A stretch of 64,000 nt of DNA from Campylobacter geochelonis (GTDB taxonomy: Bacteria > Campylobacterota > Campylobacteria > Campylobacterales > Campylobacteraceae), in contig NZ_CP053844.1 in NCBI RefSeq assembly GCF_013201685.1, forward strand, positions 1,736,001 through 1,800,000, in the 5' to 3' direction. Shown piece by piece: positions 29,808-39,455 of the stretch (within the stretch, counting starts at the first letter, position 1; the number at the start of each line of letters is the position of its first letter). The notes beneath the pieces are model-generated. The model saw nothing but the letters and a program-made list of their open reading frames with translations, did no database searches and was not told where the DNA came from. Both the position numbers and the translations under genes were made by a program.

Positions 29808-30491
29808 CTATTTTCTTCCAGCTTTTTCTATCAGCTTTAAAAACTCAGTCGCAACCAGACTAGCTCCACCTACCAAAACTCCATCGCAAAGCTCTATTTT
29901 AGCGATTTCACTTATGTTTTTTTCATTTACACTTCCGCCATAGAGCAAAGGCGCGGTTGTAAAAGTAGCGATATGTTCTAAAACTTCATGGATAATCTCG
30001 CCATTAGCGACTTTTCCAGTGCCTATCGCCCAAATTGGCTCATAAGCGATAATTAGCTTTTTATAACTTAAATCTATGTTTTTAAGTTGGCTTGCTAAAA
30101 ACTCCTTTGTAGAACCGTTCATATGCACCACATCGCTCTCGCCGATACAATAAACTATATCCCAACCTTCTCTTGCTGCAAAGTCAAATTTAGCTTTTAG
30201 CAAACTCTCATCCTCGCCAAGTAGCACTCGCCTCTCGCTATGTCCGATAAGAACAGTTTTTATATCAAACTCATCAAGCATATCTTTGCCGATTTCGCCT
30301 GTGTATGAGCCGTTTTTTACCGGATAGAAATTTTGCGCACCTTGAGTAAATTTAAACTCGCCTTTACTAAAAGCACTTGCTGGAGGAAAAACAAGCACTT
30401 TTTCATCGCTAATGCCCTCATCAAGAGCTTTTGCATAGTAAGAAAAGCTCTGTCTTGTGTGGTTACACTTTAAATTTGCTGCATATATCAA
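29808..30491 (-). CDS. tpiA: Triosephosphate isomerase
   Basis: Interconverts dihydroxyacetone phosphate and glyceraldehyde 3-phosphate. The 227-residue protein is short like other Campylobacterota TpiA. It begins [16 protein letters not shown] with the catalytic Asn and Lys, has IGHSERR with the catalytic His and [12 protein letters not shown] with the catalytic Glu, and ends with LVGGASL. Start overlaps the stop of pgk by 4 nt. Confidence 0.97.
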   Translation of the reverse strand: MIYAANLKCNHTRQSFSYYAKALDEGISDEKVLVFPPASAFSKGEFKFTQGAQNFYPVKNGSYTGEIGKDMLDEFDIKTVLIGHSERRVLLGEDESLLKAKFDFAAREGWDIVYCIGESDVVHMNGSTKEFLASQLKNIDLSYKKLIIAYEPIWAIGTGKVANGEIIHEVLEHIATFTTAPLLYGGSVNEKNISEIAKIELCDGVLVGGASLVATEFLKLIEKAGRK

Positions 30492-31696
30492 TCTTCTTCC
30501 TTTTTAAGTAGCACTTTAACGCCTGGAAGCTCTTTGCCCTCTATTAACTCTAAGCTTGCTCCACCGCCAGTTGATATAAACGTTATCTCATCTGTATCGC
30601 CAGCGCGCTCCACAACATCGGCTGTATCGCCACCACCAACAACCGTTGTTGCTGGGCTTTCTGCGATGGCATGGCTGATTCTAAAACTTCCTCTTGCAAA
30701 TTTATCTATCTCAAAAACACCCATCGGACCATTCCACCAAATCGTTTGCGCATCATCAATCGCCTCTTTAAAAAGCACAACAGTAGCAGGTCCTATATCA
30801 AGCCCCATCCAGCCATTTGGTATCTCTTGCGCTGTTACGTACTTCATAACACTATCTTGCGAGCAAGTAGGCGCTGCAATCGCATCAACTGGAAGATAAA
30901 TTTTAACTCCAAGTTCTTTGCCTTTGTTTAGGATTTTAAGCGCATCATCTATCAAATTCTCTTCTAAAAGTGAGTTTCCTATATCATATCCAAGCGCTTT
31001 TAAGAAAGTAAATGCCATACCGCCGCCGATGATTAGCTTATCGATTTTTGGAAGTAGGTTTTTAAGCGCTTGAAGCTTGCCGCTTACTTTACTTCCACCA
31101 ACAACCGCTACAAAAGGGCGCGCTGGACGTTTTATAAGATTTTGTGCAAAAGCTATCTCTTTTTGAAGCAAAAATCCAGCCGCCTTATGCTCATCATCAT
31201 AAAATTTAGTTATCGCTTCAACCGAAGCGTGCGCTCTGTGACATACGCCAAATGCGTCATTTACATAATACGTCCCATACGAAGCTAGCTTTTTAGCAAA
31301 CAAAGCATCGTTTTTTGTCTCGCCCTTTTCAAAACGAAGATTATCAAGTAGTAAAATCTCGCCAGCTTTTAGCGTATCGACCGCTTCACTAGCTTGCTCT
31401 CCAACAACATCTTTAACAAATTTAACCTCACGTTGCAAAAGTCTTGAAAGGCGTTTTGAAACTGGCTCAAGTGAAAGCTTATCTTCAAAACCCTCTTTTG
31501 GACGACCCAAATGGCTAGCTAAAATCACGCTACAACCCTCATCTAAGCAGTAGCGGATAGTTGCGATGGCTGAGCGAATTCGCCTATCATCTGTGATATT
31601 TCTATATTCATCCATTGGTACGTTAAAATCACATCTTATAAAAACCTTAGCATCTTTTGTAAAATTCATATCTTTAACTGATAAAAGCTCTCTCAT
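30488..31696 (-). CDS. pgk: Phosphoglycerate kinase
   Basis: Transfers a phosphate between 1,3-bisphosphoglycerate and ADP. The 402-residue protein has the N-terminal [54 protein letters not shown] and the C-terminal nucleotide-domain motif [11 protein letters not shown]. Forms a unit with gap (3 nt apart) and tpiA (4 nt overlap), so three consecutive triose-phosphate enzymes are co-expressed. Confidence 0.98.
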   Translation of the reverse strand: MRELLSVKDMNFTKDAKVFIRCDFNVPMDEYRNITDDRRIRSAIATIRYCLDEGCSVILASHLGRPKEGFEDKLSLEPVSKRLSRLLQREVKFVKDVVGEQASEAVDTLKAGEILLLDNLRFEKGETKNDALFAKKLASYGTYYVNDAFGVCHRAHASVEAITKFYDDEHKAAGFLLQKEIAFAQNLIKRPARPFVAVVGGSKVSGKLQALKNLLPKIDKLIIGGGMAFTFLKALGYDIGNSLLEENLIDDALKILNKGKELGVKIYLPVDAIAAPTCSQDSVMKYVTAQEIPNGWMGLDIGPATVVLFKEAIDDAQTIWWNGPMGVFEIDKFARGSFRISHAIAESPATTVVGGGDTADVVERAGDTDEITFISTGGGASLELIEGKELPGVKVLLKKEED

Positions 31697-31699
31697 CTC

Positions 31700-32704
31700 T
31701 TAGCCCCTATTTTTCATCGCATAAACTGCTAAGTCTACAAGTCTGGTGCTATAACCCCACTCATTATCATACCATGCCATGACTTTTACCATATTTGAAT
31801 CAACAACCCCAGTTACATCTTTAGCTACGATACTTGAGTAACTTGATGAGATAAAATCACTCGAAACTCTCTCGTCCTCATCAACTAGTAAAATTCCTCT
31901 CATCGAACCATTTGCATACTCGCTAAATGCGGCATTTACCTCTTGAGCGGTTACATCTTTAGATACCAAAACGCTTAAATCAACCATAGAAACATTTGGC
32001 ACTGGAACTCTTAAAGATAGTCCATTTAACTTGCCTTTTAAATTTGGAAGCACTAAAGAAATCGCTTTTGCAGCGCCTGTTGTGGTAGGTATTATATTAA
32101 TCGCAGCCGCTCTACTTTTTCTAAAATCTTTACCCTTTACATCTAGTAAATTTTGGCTTGCTGTGTATGCGTGAGCTGTAGTCATGTAGCCTTTTACTAT
32201 GCCAAATTTCTCATCTATAACTTTTGCAATCGGCGCTAAACAGTTTGTAGTACAACTTGCGTTTGAAATGATATTTTGCCCTTTGTAAGTATGCTCATTT
32301 ACACCCATAACAAAAGTTGGCGTATCATCTTTAGCAGGTGCACTCATTACTACAAGCTTCATACCCATATCGATATATGCTTGGCATTTTTGCGTGGTTA
32401 AAAACGCACCCGTGCACTCTAGCACGACTTCTGCGCCAAATTCTTTAAACCCAAGTTCTTGCGGATCTCTAGTTGAGAAAACGCGGATTTTCTTGCCATC
32501 AACTGCGATATAATCATCATCTATAACTTCAACTTTTTTTTTGAATTCTCTATGAACAGAATCATACTGTAACAAATATCTAGTTATATCTCTTTTGGCT
32601 GTATCGTTTATCGCTACAAGCTCCACATCATCTCTATCTAAGATAATTCTAGCCGCGCATCTTCCTATGCGGCCAAAACCGTTAATTGCAACTTTTAATG
32701 CCAT
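31700..32704 (-). CDS. gapA: Glyceraldehyde-3-phosphate dehydrogenase
   Basis: NAD(P)-linked oxidation of glyceraldehyde 3-phosphate, also used in gluconeogenesis in Campylobacter. The 334-residue protein has INGFGRIGR at the N-terminus, the catalytic Cys in SNASCTTNCLAPI, a HAYTASQ stretch with the catalytic His and the C-terminal WYDNEWGYS. The gene faces away from nadD across a 61-bp promoter region. Confidence 0.98.
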   Translation of the reverse strand: MALKVAINGFGRIGRCAARIILDRDDVELVAINDTAKRDITRYLLQYDSVHREFKKKVEVIDDDYIAVDGKKIRVFSTRDPQELGFKEFGAEVVLECTGAFLTTQKCQAYIDMGMKLVVMSAPAKDDTPTFVMGVNEHTYKGQNIISNASCTTNCLAPIAKVIDEKFGIVKGYMTTAHAYTASQNLLDVKGKDFRKSRAAAINIIPTTTGAAKAISLVLPNLKGKLNGLSLRVPVPNVSMVDLSVLVSKDVTAQEVNAAFSEYANGSMRGILLVDEDERVSSDFISSSYSSIVAKDVTGVVDSNMVKVMAWYDNEWGYSTRLVDLAVYAMKNRG

Positions 32705-32711
32705 ATAATAT

Positions 32712-32735
32712 CCTTTTGGGTATAATTTTGCTAAT
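32712..32735 (+). promoter_or_regulatory. Promoter for nadD-rsfS (-10 TATAAT)
   Basis: GGGTATAATTTTG with TATAAT at 32721-32726, about 40 nt before the nadD ATG, in the short divergent region with gapA. No -35 box is apparent, as usual in Campylobacter. Confidence 0.55.
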
Positions 32736-32765
32736 TTTACAAAAATTGAGGTTAAAAAACGTTAA

Positions 32766-33629
32766 ATGAAGATTGCACTTTATGGCGGAAGTTTCGATCC
32801 GCCTCATTTAGGACACGATGGCGTTGTAAAAGTGGTTTTAGCAAATTTAGTTATAGACAAGCTTATCATCATGCCAACCTTTATAAATCCCTTTAAATCA
32901 GACTTTTGCGCCCCACCAGAGCTTAGATTAAAATGGGTTAAGAAAATTTGGCAAAATTTAGATAAAGTTGAAATTTGTGATTATGAAATTTTACAAAACC
33001 GCCCAGTTCCTAGCATAGAAAGTGTTTTATGGCTTAAAAAAAAGTATGATATAGAAAAACTATATCTTATCATAGGAGCAGATCACTTAAGTTCGCTTCA
33101 TTTATGGGATGAGTTTGAAAGGCTCAAAAATTTAGTAAAGTTTGTAGTTATCGCTCGCGATGGGATAAAAATACCACCAAATTTGCAAAAAATTGATTTA
33201 AATGTTAATATCTCATCCACAAAAATACGAAATCTCATCAGCGAAGATGGAATTTTACCTCAAATTCGCGAAAGTGTGATTAAATTTTATCAAGGATTAA
33301 AAATGGAAAAAAGAGTAAAAGCCATAACTGAGCTTTTAGACACAAAAAAGGCTGAAAACATCGAAGTTATCGATATGAGCGAGAAAGAGTATATGGCTAA
33401 ATTTGTCATCATAGCAACCACTTTAACAGGTCGCCATGCGCTATCTTTGGTTGATGATTTAAAAGGGGTTTTAAAACCTTTTAAAGAGAAATTTTTAAAT
33501 ATTGAAAGTAGCGATGAGTGGAGCGTGATTGATCTTGGCGATATTATAGTTCACTTAATGAGCGAAACTTATAGAGAAAAATACAACATCGAAGAGTTTT
33601 TAGAAAAGCTTAAAAAAGAGCAAATTTAA
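32766..33629 (+). CDS. Fused NadD-RsfS: nicotinate mononucleotide adenylyltransferase plus ribosome silencing factor
   Basis: One 287-residue frame holds two proteins that are separate neighbours in C. jejuni. Residues 1 to about 179 are NadD, making deamido-NAD: GGSFDPPHLGH at 6-16, LIIGADHLSSLHLW and the C-terminal SSTKIRNLI. Residues from about 180 are RsfS, which binds ribosomal protein L14 and blocks subunit joining: AENIEVIDMSEKEY, VIIATTLTGRH, EWSVIDLGDIIVHLM. No stop codon separates them. An internal ATG at 33303 has its own AAGGA site, so free RsfS could still be made. Confidence 0.9.
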   Translation: MKIALYGGSFDPPHLGHDGVVKVVLANLVIDKLIIMPTFINPFKSDFCAPPELRLKWVKKIWQNLDKVEICDYEILQNRPVPSIESVLWLKKKYDIEKLYLIIGADHLSSLHLWDEFERLKNLVKFVVIARDGIKIPPNLQKIDLNVNISSTKIRNLISEDGILPQIRESVIKFYQGLKMEKRVKAITELLDTKKAENIEVIDMSEKEYMAKFVIIATTLTGRHALSLVDDLKGVLKPFKEKFLNIESSDEWSVIDLGDIIVHLMSETYREKYNIEEFLEKLKKEQI

Positions 33630-33640
33630 CACCACTTTTT

Positions 33641-33692
33641 CCAAATTTAGCCAAAATTTACTACTTAAATTAAGCTAAATTTGGCTAAATTT
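33641..33692 (+). terminator. Hairpin after nadD-rsfS
   Basis: CCAAATTTAGC (33641-33651) and GCTAAATTTGG (33674-33684) form a perfect 11-bp stem; an overlapping alternative pairs 33643-33652 with 33683-33692. It follows the nadD-rsfS stop by about 12 nt. The stem is AT-rich and no long T run follows directly, so it is only a probable terminator. Confidence 0.45.
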
Positions 33693-33729
33693 ACCGCTTT
33701 ATTCTACAAATTTTAACAAAAGGCAAAAA

Positions 33730-35100
33730 GTGCAAAGACAGACTTGGAGTAACAAACTAACCTATATTTTAACCGTTGCTGGAGCGACTATCGGCTTTGG
33801 CTGTACTTGGAGGTTTCCTTATTTAGTAGGAGAAAATGGCGGTGGGGCGTATGTTCTAGTCTTTTGTATAGCGATGATAGCGCTTGGAATTCCGATGATT
33901 TTAGTTGAAAATGTTATCGGAAGAAGAGCGATGAAAAACTCAGTTGATGCATTTGGCGTGGCTAAAAAAGATGGCACAAAAATAAACAAAGCATGGAAAA
34001 TCGTAGGCTATATGGGCTTGGTTGGCTCGTTTGGAATTTTAGCTTACTATATGGTTCTTGGCGGCTGGGTTATGACATATATAGCAAATATTTTGATGGG
34101 GAATTTTGACCTCTCAGCTAAAATCACAGATCAAGCCTACACAACTGCTTTTTATGATAATAATATAGCTAATAATCCGCTAATGGTGGGACTTTATACC
34201 TTTATTTTCGTTGCGATAAACTGGTATATCTTAAAAAAAGGCATAATCGATGGCATTGAAAAGTATGTTAAATTTCTTATGCCAGCACTTTTTTTATGCT
34301 TTCTTGCGATAATTGCAAACAACTTAACGCTCGATGGCGCGGCTGAGGGGATAAAATTTTATCTTAGTGTAGATTTTTCTAAAATCACTCCAAAACTTCT
34401 AATCGACGTTCTAGGACAAGTCTTTTTTGCGCTATCTTTGGGATTTGGCGTTATGATAACGTTATCAAGTTTTTTAAACAAAGATGAGAAGCTTTTTCAA
34501 ACTGCAACCATAACAGGCGTGCTAAATACAGTCATAGCAGTTTTAGCTGGCTTTATGATATTCCCAACCCTTTTTACAGCAGGACTTGAGCCAAGTAGTG
34601 GTCCATCTTTGGTTTTTAAAAGCCTTCCGATTGCCTTTTCTCATATGCCATTTGGCAACGTTATAGCGGTGGTTTTTTTCTTGATTTTATTAATCGCAGC
34701 CCTAACAACATCAATAACGATATATCAAGTTATCATCAATGTAGTTGAAGAGCGCTTTAAAATCTCTATCACAAAGGCTACAAACTACACTCTTGGCGGC
34801 ATTTTTCTTTTAGGAAACATACCTTGCTTGCTTTCAGATGGAGTTTTGTCAAACGTGCGTATTTTAGGGCGCTCTGTCTTTGATGCGTTTGATTTTATCA
34901 GTGCAAATATATTCTTTGTTTTAACAGCACTTCTTTGCTCTCTTTATGTTGGCTGGGTCTTAAAAGATGATGCATTAGCAGAGATTACTAACGAGCATAC
35001 AGTCGATATCAAAAAGGCAAAGGCTTGGCTGATTTATGTCAAATACATCTTGCCAGTTATCATTTTAGTTGTCTTTTTATACGGCATAAAATCAATCTAA
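33730..35100 (+). CDS. Sodium-dependent transporter, NSS/SNF family
   Basis: A 456-residue membrane protein (11-12 TM segments by eye) of the neurotransmitter:sodium symporter family, probably importing an amino acid with Na+. The start is GTG, with AAAGG before it. TM1 carries GATIGFGCTWRFPYLVGENGG-like signature residues (IGFG..WRFPY...NGGG), and the middle has FFALSLGFGVMITLSSF, as in bacterial NSS proteins. Substrate is not readable. It stands alone, followed by a strong hairpin terminator. Confidence 0.9.
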   Translation: MQRQTWSNKLTYILTVAGATIGFGCTWRFPYLVGENGGGAYVLVFCIAMIALGIPMILVENVIGRRAMKNSVDAFGVAKKDGTKINKAWKIVGYMGLVGSFGILAYYMVLGGWVMTYIANILMGNFDLSAKITDQAYTTAFYDNNIANNPLMVGLYTFIFVAINWYILKKGIIDGIEKYVKFLMPALFLCFLAIIANNLTLDGAAEGIKFYLSVDFSKITPKLLIDVLGQVFFALSLGFGVMITLSSFLNKDEKLFQTATITGVLNTVIAVLAGFMIFPTLFTAGLEPSSGPSLVFKSLPIAFSHMPFGNVIAVVFFLILLIAALTTSITIYQVIINVVEERFKISITKATNYTLGGIFLLGNIPCLLSDGVLSNVRILGRSVFDAFDFISANIFFVLTALLCSLYVGWVLKDDALAEITNEHTVDIKKAKAWLIYVKYILPVIILVVFLYGIKSI

Positions 35101-35113
35101 ACTCGCGCTTTTA

Positions 35114-35156
35114 AAAAGCTAAATTTATATGAATTTTTAATATAAATTTAGCTTTT
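35114..35156 (+). terminator. Strong hairpin terminator after the NSS transporter
   Basis: A perfect 17-bp inverted repeat (35114-35130 with 35140-35156) around a 9-nt loop starts 14 nt after the stop codon. The right arm ends in GCTTTT with T-rich sequence behind it, so it can end transcription rightwards. Confidence 0.8.
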
Positions 35157-35822
35157 ATTCTTAATATTTTATAAATTTATATTCATTTTAACTTTATAAA
35201 AATTTATTTTTAATATCTTTAGTAAAATTTACTTTTTCAAAGGTAAATGTCTAAATTTACTTTGCTTTTTAAAGCAGTAAAATGTGATATAAATTTATAT
35301 TTTATAGCTAAATTTAGTTGTTACTTTTAGTAAAATTTAGTATTTTTATGATAGTTTTATTTTTTAGATATTTTTTAATTTACAAATTTAGATGTGTGCT
35401 AAATTTAAATGCCTTTTTATGATGATAAAATCAAGCTTTTATCAAAATTTGCAAATTTAAGCAAGAAATATAGTGTAAATGTTCGTTTATAGCTTTGTTA
35501 AAATATTTTATATAAATTTAAAAACAAAATATATTTATAAAAATTTAAAGCAAGGCTCAATTTAGCAATACTTTTTGCTAAAAAATAGCAAATTTATCCA
35601 CAAACCAGCGAGTCTAAACGCATAAGCTAAATTTAAGCTAAAAAAATGCAAATGCGTTTTAAACTAAATTAGCCTAAATTTAGCCTAATTTATCGCATAG
35701 CCACAAAAATTCTACGCATTTTTAAAAAACACTTTAAAATTGCTAATTTAACTGCAAATTTCTATTTTTATACGAAGTGGCAGCTAAAAATTTTTGAGAA
35801 ACATATTTTCAAATCATTAAAT
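35157..35822. other. Non-coding AT-rich gap, no gene seen
   Basis: About 670 bp without a convincing reading frame on either strand. It is dense in AAATTTAG/CTAAATTT words and holds one DnaA-box-like TTATCCACA (35594-35602). No tRNA or repeat unit was recognised. Confidence 0.6.
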
Positions 35823-36917
35823 TTAGCTTAAAACCAAAGTCGCCACATATCCAAACCCGACCAACCAGCAAAGCAAGATAAAAGCTAAGATAAATGGCTT
35901 TTTACCAGCGCTTTTTAAGATATCTTTTCTAATACCAAGCCCAAGCGCAACCATCGCAACGCTTAACAAAATCGTATCGGCAAAATTTAAATACGGCAAA
36001 ACTAAAGCTCTAAAATCACCAGTAAACAACGAGCCAACCCCAACAGCGACTAAAAACCAAATCGCAAAGTATGGGATAGAACCTTTAACTCCCTTATTAG
36101 CGCTATCGCCAGCAATCATAAAATTTTTAGCAACTCCCATCATCATTAAAAACGGCACAAGCATTAGCACTCTAAGCATTTTTATAATCACACTTAACTC
36201 TTCGCCCTCACCTCCAACAGCACATCCAGCAGCGACTGCGTGAGCCACTTCATGAAGTGTGCCACCCATATAAAAGCCCATTTGAGAGGCGTTAATGTCA
36301 AAAACTCCAGCCTTAAAAAGCAAAGGATATACAAACATCATCATCGTGCCAAAAACAACAACCGTACAAACCGCAACGCCAACTCTAGCGCTTCCTCCTT
36401 TTACAACGCTTTCAGTAGCTAAAACTGCCGCCGCCCCACAAATCGAGCTTCCAGCGCTTATAAGAATACAGCTTTTTTTATCAAGCCCAATCATCCGGCC
36501 GACAAAATAACCGATAAAAAATGTAGTAAAAACTATCAAAAACGCCATGCTTACACCACCAACGCCAACGAGTGCGATTTCATAAACTGTGATTCTAAAC
36601 CCATAAAATATAATTCCAAGTCGCAAAATTTGCTTTGTTGATATAGCGATAACTGATGTTTTTTTAAGCAAATTTGTCGAATTTTTAGCTGTATTTGCAA
36701 AAATTGCTCCTAAAATTACAGCGATTATAAGTGGACTTATGGCTAAAGTTTTGACTGGTTTTAACTCCGAAATCAAAAAAGCCAACGAAGTTATAACCAT
36801 AATGATAACCCACGAACTTACTTTTCTATAAAAATATAATTTTTTTGTGCTTTTTTCGTTGAATTTTTCTCTTTTTGTTACACTATGAAAGTGCCTATTT
36901 GGCTTGTTTTTGTTCAT
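35823..36917 (-). CDS. YeiH family putative sulfate exporter
   Basis: A 364-residue polytopic membrane protein of the UPF0324/YeiH family (PF03601), with the family stretches [34 protein letters not shown] and GGTLHEVAHAVAAG. Family members have been linked to sulfite/sulfate or taurine-derived sulfur export, but the substrate is not proven. The N-terminal 35 residues are polar and basic. It is divergent from a LysR-type regulator, the usual arrangement for regulator and target. Confidence 0.85.
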   Translation of the reverse strand: MNKNKPNRHFHSVTKREKFNEKSTKKLYFYRKVSSWVIIMVITSLAFLISELKPVKTLAISPLIIAVILGAIFANTAKNSTNLLKKTSVIAISTKQILRLGIIFYGFRITVYEIALVGVGGVSMAFLIVFTTFFIGYFVGRMIGLDKKSCILISAGSSICGAAAVLATESVVKGGSARVGVAVCTVVVFGTMMMFVYPLLFKAGVFDINASQMGFYMGGTLHEVAHAVAAGCAVGGEGEELSVIIKMLRVLMLVPFLMMMGVAKNFMIAGDSANKGVKGSIPYFAIWFLVAVGVGSLFTGDFRALVLPYLNFADTILLSVAMVALGLGIRKDILKSAGKKPFILAFILLCWLVGFGYVATLVLS

Positions 36918-36944
36918 TTTTTCACCTGTTATATTAGTTTTTTA

Positions 36945-36970
36945 AAATAAATCCCATAATTATATCTAAA
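36945..36970 (-). promoter_or_regulatory. Promoter for the YeiH-type exporter (-10 TATAAT)
   Basis: Minus strand reads TAGATATAATTATG with TATAAT at 36959-36964, about 45 nt upstream of the exporter ATG. It lies back-to-back with the regulator's promoter, where a LysR protein would be expected to bind. Confidence 0.45.
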
Positions 36971-36991
36971 ATTTTTATATAAAGTTGCTAT

Positions 36992-37014
36992 TTATTTTGC
37001 TATAATTAAAGAAT
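36992..37014 (+). promoter_or_regulatory. Extended -10 promoter for the LysR-type regulator
   Basis: TTTTGCTATAATTAAAG with TATAAT at 37001-37006 preceded by TGC, an extended -10 element. It is about 28 nt before the ATG at 37035, which has AAAGGA upstream. Confidence 0.55.
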
Positions 37015-37034
37015 ATTTTTTATAAAGGAATCTT

Positions 37035-37922
37035 ATGACACTTAAACAAATAGAGTATTTTTTAAAAGTTTGCGAACTAAGACAGATTAGCGAGTGTTCT
37101 AAATTCTTCGGAATTTCTCAATCAGCTATGTCTATTGCCATAAAAAACCTTGAAATATCTTTAAATGGAAATCTGTTTGACAGAAGAGGTAAAAGTCTAA
37201 TCCTAAACGAAAGAGGCAGGGCTTTTTTAAATTCTATCACTCCAGTGTATTATAAAATTTTAGAAATAGAAAAAAATATGAGGAACTCTAGTATGTTTGA
37301 CATAAGCATAATGTCTAGTCAAAACGTCGGAAACTACCTACTTCCTTATATCTTAAGCGATTTTACAAATAAAGATTTTAACATTGATTTAGATGTTATA
37401 ATATGCAACACTGAAAGAATTTTAGAATTTATCAAAAAAAATAAGTGCGATATAGGCTTGATTGAAAACAACCTAAGAGATAACGAAGTCAGCTCTATAA
37501 AAATTTGTAATGACGAACTTGTTGTTGTAACTGGCGATAAGAGATTTCAAGATAGAGAATTTAGCATAGCAGAAATAGCAAATTTAGGCTGGGTTGTAAG
37601 AGAAAAAGGCTCTGGAACTAGAGATATTTTGTTTGAAAATTTACCAAAAAATCTTAGCTTAAACGTTATTTTAGAACTAACTTCAACAGAGTCTATAAAA
37701 AGATGTATAAAAAATAAAACTCTTTTTACCTGTATGCCAAAGTTTGCTCTTAAAGGCGAACTTGATGATGGACTTTATGAGGTTAAAATACGAGGCGTTA
37801 AATTCTTAAGAGATCTTTCTATAGTCTATGCTAAAGATAAAGATGAGAGTGAAACATTCTCAAGAGTTATAAACATCTTAGTCGAAAAGATAAGGATGTA
37901 TCACAACAACCTTACTTTATAA
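37035..37922 (+). CDS. LysR-type transcriptional regulator
   Basis: The 295-residue protein has an N-terminal winged helix-turn-helix (LKQIEYFLKVCELRQISECS, SQSAMSIAIKNLE, LFDRRGKSLILNERG) and a C-terminal periplasmic-binding-like effector domain from about residue 90. It closely fits the CysL/YwfK-like group of LysR proteins that sit opposite YeiH-type exporters. It probably controls the divergent exporter and itself. Its last codons overlap the end of hisG on the other strand by 6 nt. Confidence 0.9.
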   Translation: MTLKQIEYFLKVCELRQISECSKFFGISQSAMSIAIKNLEISLNGNLFDRRGKSLILNERGRAFLNSITPVYYKILEIEKNMRNSSMFDISIMSSQNVGNYLLPYILSDFTNKDFNIDLDVIICNTERILEFIKKNKCDIGLIENNLRDNEVSSIKICNDELVVVTGDKRFQDREFSIAEIANLGWVVREKGSGTRDILFENLPKNLSLNVILELTSTESIKRCIKNKTLFTCMPKFALKGELDDGLYEVKIRGVKFLRDLSIVYAKDKDESETFSRVINILVEKIRMYHNNLTL

Positions 37923-38525
37923 AATGGCTGAAATTTTATCATATAAGCTTAAAATTTCATCTCTTTTTATGATATAGCTGTTTTTGTTAGCTATTAGGTG
38001 AGCTGAACTTTGCATGATAACTTCAGCCACCTTAAGTCCGTTTTGTTTCATAGTAGCGCCCGTTTCTACGTTATCAACTATCGCATCAGCTAGCCCGATT
38101 AAAGGAGCTAGTTCGATTGAGCCATAAAGTTTTATGATTTTAACTGGTGTTGCTTTTGAGGCAAAATACTCGCGCGTTATATTTGGCATTTTAGTTGCGA
38201 TTTTAATGCCTGGGTTGTTGTAGTCTAACTCATACTCGTTTCTAACTCCAACACAAATTCTACACCTTCCTATACCCAAATCCAAAAGTCTTAAAACATC
38301 TGGTTTATGCTCTTCAAGCACATCTAGCCCAACCACTCCGATATCAGCAGCTCCGTTTGATACGTAAGTTGGTATGTCTTGATTTCTAACAGCTAAAAAA
38401 CGAAAATTTCCCTCTTCCATGATAAGTTTTCTATCTTCAAAAAGAAAATCACTTTTAAAAATTTGTCTAAAAATTTTAAGCGTATCATCTGCGATTCGTC
38501 CCTTTGGAAGAGCTACTGTTATCAT
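37917..38525 (-). CDS. hisG: ATP phosphoribosyltransferase, short form
   Basis: First, feedback-regulated step of histidine synthesis. The 202-residue protein is the short HisG form: it has IALPKGRIADD-type start (VALPKGRIADDTL), DIGVVGLDVL and VDNVETGATMKQNGL, but not the C-terminal histidine-binding domain. Short HisG normally needs the regulatory subunit HisZ; none is in the window. The start overlaps the stop of coaX by 4 nt. Confidence 0.95.
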   Translation of the reverse strand: MITVALPKGRIADDTLKIFRQIFKSDFLFEDRKLIMEEGNFRFLAVRNQDIPTYVSNGAADIGVVGLDVLEEHKPDVLRLLDLGIGRCRICVGVRNEYELDYNNPGIKIATKMPNITREYFASKATPVKIIKLYGSIELAPLIGLADAIVDNVETGATMKQNGLKVAEVIMQSSAHLIANKNSYIIKRDEILSLYDKISAIL

Positions 38526-39136
38526 TTTAAATCCTTTTGTTTTATTGCTTTTAACATACCTCGAAAGACTAAATTTTTATCAAAAATAGCATTATCAAAA
38601 AATTTAGCAAAAAAGCTACCATCTCCACCGGTAAAAAATATCTTTTGATTTTTAGCAATATCTTTTATAGATAAAATTATAGGCATAACCACGCCATAAG
38701 TTACCGCATCGGCTGTTTTTTGCGGGATAGCGTTTGGGTCTATCTGAGAGTTAAATGGAATTTTTAAAGCTGGAGAAATCTCTTCATAAGCCTTTAAATA
38801 CGAGCTAATCCCAGGAAGTATAAAGCCGCCAAGATGCCTGTTTTCAAGCATCGCATCAACAGTTATAGCACTTCCTGCATCAACCACAACTCCATTTTCG
38901 ATAGTATAACAACCCGCTATTCTATCGATTCCTAGCCCTTTATAGGCCGTATCAAACTCAAAGCATGAAGCTATATCGATAAATTTAGAACTTTTTGGGC
39001 TAAATTTAGAATTTACATTTATATAGTATATATTTTGGGTTGGCAAATAGCTATTTAAAGCCTCTATGCTCATATGAGAAATTTTGCCATTATCATAAAT
39101 TTTTGCAGAAAAGTTGCCTATATCACACAAAAGCAT
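38522..39136 (-). CDS. coaX: Type III pantothenate kinase
   Basis: First step of coenzyme A synthesis, phosphorylating pantothenate. The 204-residue ASKHA-fold protein starts MLLCDIGNFSAKIYDNG (phosphate 1 motif), has GIDRIAGCYTI and VVDAGSAITVDAM (phosphate 2) and FFTGGDG near the C-terminus. Short for the family but normal for Campylobacterota. PanC, an earlier step of the same pathway, is at 51728. The start overlaps the upstream gene by 14 nt. Confidence 0.92.
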   Translation of the reverse strand: MLLCDIGNFSAKIYDNGKISHMSIEALNSYLPTQNIYYINVNSKFSPKSSKFIDIASCFEFDTAYKGLGIDRIAGCYTIENGVVVDAGSAITVDAMLENRHLGGFILPGISSYLKAYEEISPALKIPFNSQIDPNAIPQKTADAVTYGVVMPIILSIKDIAKNQKIFFTGGDGSFFAKFFDNAIFDKNLVFRGMLKAIKQKDLK

Positions 39137-39455
39137 AACTACTCCAGCCTTTTTCTTTTAGTAAATTTAGGCTTTTTGAACAAATTTGAGAGTTATAAAA
39201 AAAGAGTTTTTTTTTGATAACTTTCCCCTCATCATCAGCTACTAAATTTGAAATCTCTTCTAAAATCGCAACATCTTTTTGTAAAAATCTACTAAGCGCA
39301 TCTCTTATAAAAATCAAAGTATTATTTGACTTCATATCCACAGCAAACAAGGCGCTATAAGACTTTGAACGGGTAAATTTTGATAGTTCTATGCTTTTTG
39401 TTTTTTTAAAAAGCATACCTTTTTCTATCAAAATTTCCGTTAGTTTTTGGTTCAT
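39123..39455 (-). CDS. Conserved hypothetical protein (110 aa)
   Basis: Not assigned to a family. The 110-residue product is soluble-looking, begins MNQKLTEILIEKGML, contains SKSYSALFAVDMKSNNTLIFIRDALSRFLQKDVAILEEI and ends GWSSYAFV. C. jejuni has a hypothetical gene at the same place, between coaX and the BamB-like lipoprotein (Cj0395c region). Overlaps on both sides show it is part of the coaX operon. Function unknown. Confidence 0.75.
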   Translation of the reverse strand: MNQKLTEILIEKGMLFKKTKSIELSKFTRSKSYSALFAVDMKSNNTLIFIRDALSRFLQKDVAILEEISNLVADDEGKVIKKKLFFYNSQICSKSLNLLKEKGWSSYAFV

